From assembly GCA_029562045.1 (NCBI GenBank), contig JAKQWJ010000183.1, positions 1 through 13,289 on the forward strand: DNA of 13,289 nt, written 5' to 3'. The position numbers and the translations under genes are program-made. How positions within the stretch are numbered: the stretch's first letter is position 1; each line of letters begins with the position of its first letter. The DNA comes from Spirochaetota bacterium (GTDB taxonomy: Bacteria > Spirochaetota > Spirochaetia > DTKZ01). Of this stretch, positions 12,551 through 13,289 are shown piece after piece. A model generated the notes under the pieces. The model worked only from the letters and a program-made list of their open reading frames with translations, had not been told where the DNA came from and made no database searches.

Positions 12551-13289
12551 CTACATCATCACCTTGGGCAGGAAAAGGGACATGGCGGGGATGAAGGTGA
12601 CCAGGATGAGGTCCAGGACCATCACCACATAGAAGGGCAGGATGGCCTTGGTTGCCTTTTCGATGGAGATCTTGCCCACGGAGCAGCCGACGAAGAGGGC
12701 CGAGCCCACCGGCGGGGTGGTCAGACCGATGGTGAGGTTGAGGATCAGCATGATGCCGAACTGGATGGGGTCCATCCCCAGGTGCCCCACCACCACCGGG
12801 AAGAGGATGGGGGTGGTGATGATGATCAGGGGCGCCATGTCCATGACGGTGCCCAGGGCCAGGAGCATCAGGTTGATCAGCAGCAGCAGAACAACCTTGT
12901 TCCCGGAGATGGTAAGCAGCCCGTTGGTCACCATCTGGGGTATGCGCAGATAAGCCATGAGGTATCCGAAGGAGGAGGCGGCAGCGATGAGGCTCATCAC
13001 CATGGCCAGGGTCCGGAGGGAGTTGGCCAGGATGGACCACATCCGACTCAGAGGTATCTCCCGGTAGACGAAGAAGGTGATGATGAAGGCGTAGACCGCC
13101 GCCACCGAGGCGGACTCGGTGGCGGTGAAAACTCCGCTGATGACCCCACCCATGATGATGATGATGGTGAAGAGGCCGAAGAATGCGTCCCGGGCCAGCT
13201 GGAGACTTTTCTTCCAGCCGTAGGGTTTCTGCTTGGGATAGCCCCGCATATAGGCCAGGATGGCCGTGGGGATCATCAGAAGGAGACCC
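12551..13289 (-). CDS. dctM: TRAP transporter large permease, DctM family (3' part, cut by window edge)
   Basis: About 245 C-terminal residues of a DctM/SiaM-type permease, the large membrane subunit of a tripartite ATP-independent periplasmic transporter. The frame is open to the right edge, so the N-terminal part (about 180 residues of a usual total near 430) lies outside. Visible family blocks, counted from the Met at 13276, are GGVISGVFTATESASVAAVYAF (43-64), LGTVMDMAPLIIITTPILFPVV (141-162) and LTIGLTTPPVGSALFV (181-196); the rest is a series of membrane helices ending in LPKVMM. These permeases work with a DctQ subunit and a DctP binding protein, neither visible here. The substrate cannot be deduced. 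The gene ends at 12551 and is followed by a strong terminator. Confidence 0.95.
   Translation of the reverse strand, partial: GLLLMIPTAILAYMRGYPKQKPYGWKKSLQLARDAFFGLFTIIIIMGGVISGVFTATESASVAAVYAFIITFFVYREIPLSRMWSILANSLRTLAMVMSLIAAASSFGYLMAYLRIPQMVTNGLLTISGNKVVLLLLINLMLLALGTVMDMAPLIIITTPILFPVVVGHLGMDPIQFGIMLILNLTIGLTTPPVGSALFVGCSVGKISIEKATKAILPFYVVMVLDLILVTFIPAMSLFLPKVMM

Noticed and set aside
1..13289. CRISPR arrays, tRNA or rRNA genes
   Set aside because: I saw no regularly spaced direct repeats, tRNA cloverleaf signatures or rRNA-like sequence on either strand.

Overview
The window is GC-rich bacterial DNA, apart from a less GC-rich island at about 11.34-12.5 kb. No rRNA or marker gene fixes the taxon. 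The exported solute-binding proteins have mature starts such as AGGAKEA, a style I associate with Spirochaetota. The abundance of TTT and TRAP transporters also fits Synergistota. The placement is low-confidence inference.

Region 1 (1-10007) is a divergent pair of transporter and sugar-acid gene clusters around a 160-bp control region (5873-6033). Leftward (minus strand), in transcription order: DapA-superfamily lyase A, an RpiR-type regulator, DapA-superfamily lyase B, a DgoK-family kinase, then a tripartite tricarboxylate transporter (TTT) as binding protein, small membrane subunit and large membrane subunit, the last cut by the left edge. Rightward (plus strand): a second TTT (binding protein, small subunit, large subunit), then a convincing 2-keto-3-deoxygluconate (KDG) kinase of the PfkB fold. 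Genes within each arm are overlapping or closely spaced. Two 17-bp-spaced sigma-70-like promoters lie back to back on either side of a symmetric A/T tract. A stem-loop terminator sits between the plus-strand binding-protein gene and its membrane genes. I infer that the two TTTs import sugar acids or their 2-keto-3-deoxy derivatives, that the two kinases and two DapA-type enzymes process them, and that the RpiR protein senses a phosphorylated intermediate. TTT systems are mainly known for carboxylates such as citrate, so this would be a little-described use of the family.

Region 2 (10160-12490) is an accessory and decay zone. An Ada-AlkA type repair gene has lost its 5' part at the edge of a 443-bp IS481-family remnant (11340-11782) with recognisable 26-bp terminal inverted repeats. 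The remnant still carries a 117-codon open frame stitched from three pieces of a transposase, without the catalytic core. At its other edge is the first 11 codons of an AbiEii-type toxin gene, preceded by an intact AbiEi-type antitoxin gene with a 4-bp ATGA overlap. The antitoxin promoter is covered by a 14-bp-arm perfect inverted repeat centred on its -10 box, a textbook autorepression arrangement. The two flanks of the IS remnant come from different genes, so the element probably marks a deletion that removed the toxin body and the Ada domain together.

Region 3 (12509-13289) is the 3' part of a TRAP transporter large permease (DctM family) on the minus strand, closed by a strong rho-independent terminator and cut by the right edge.
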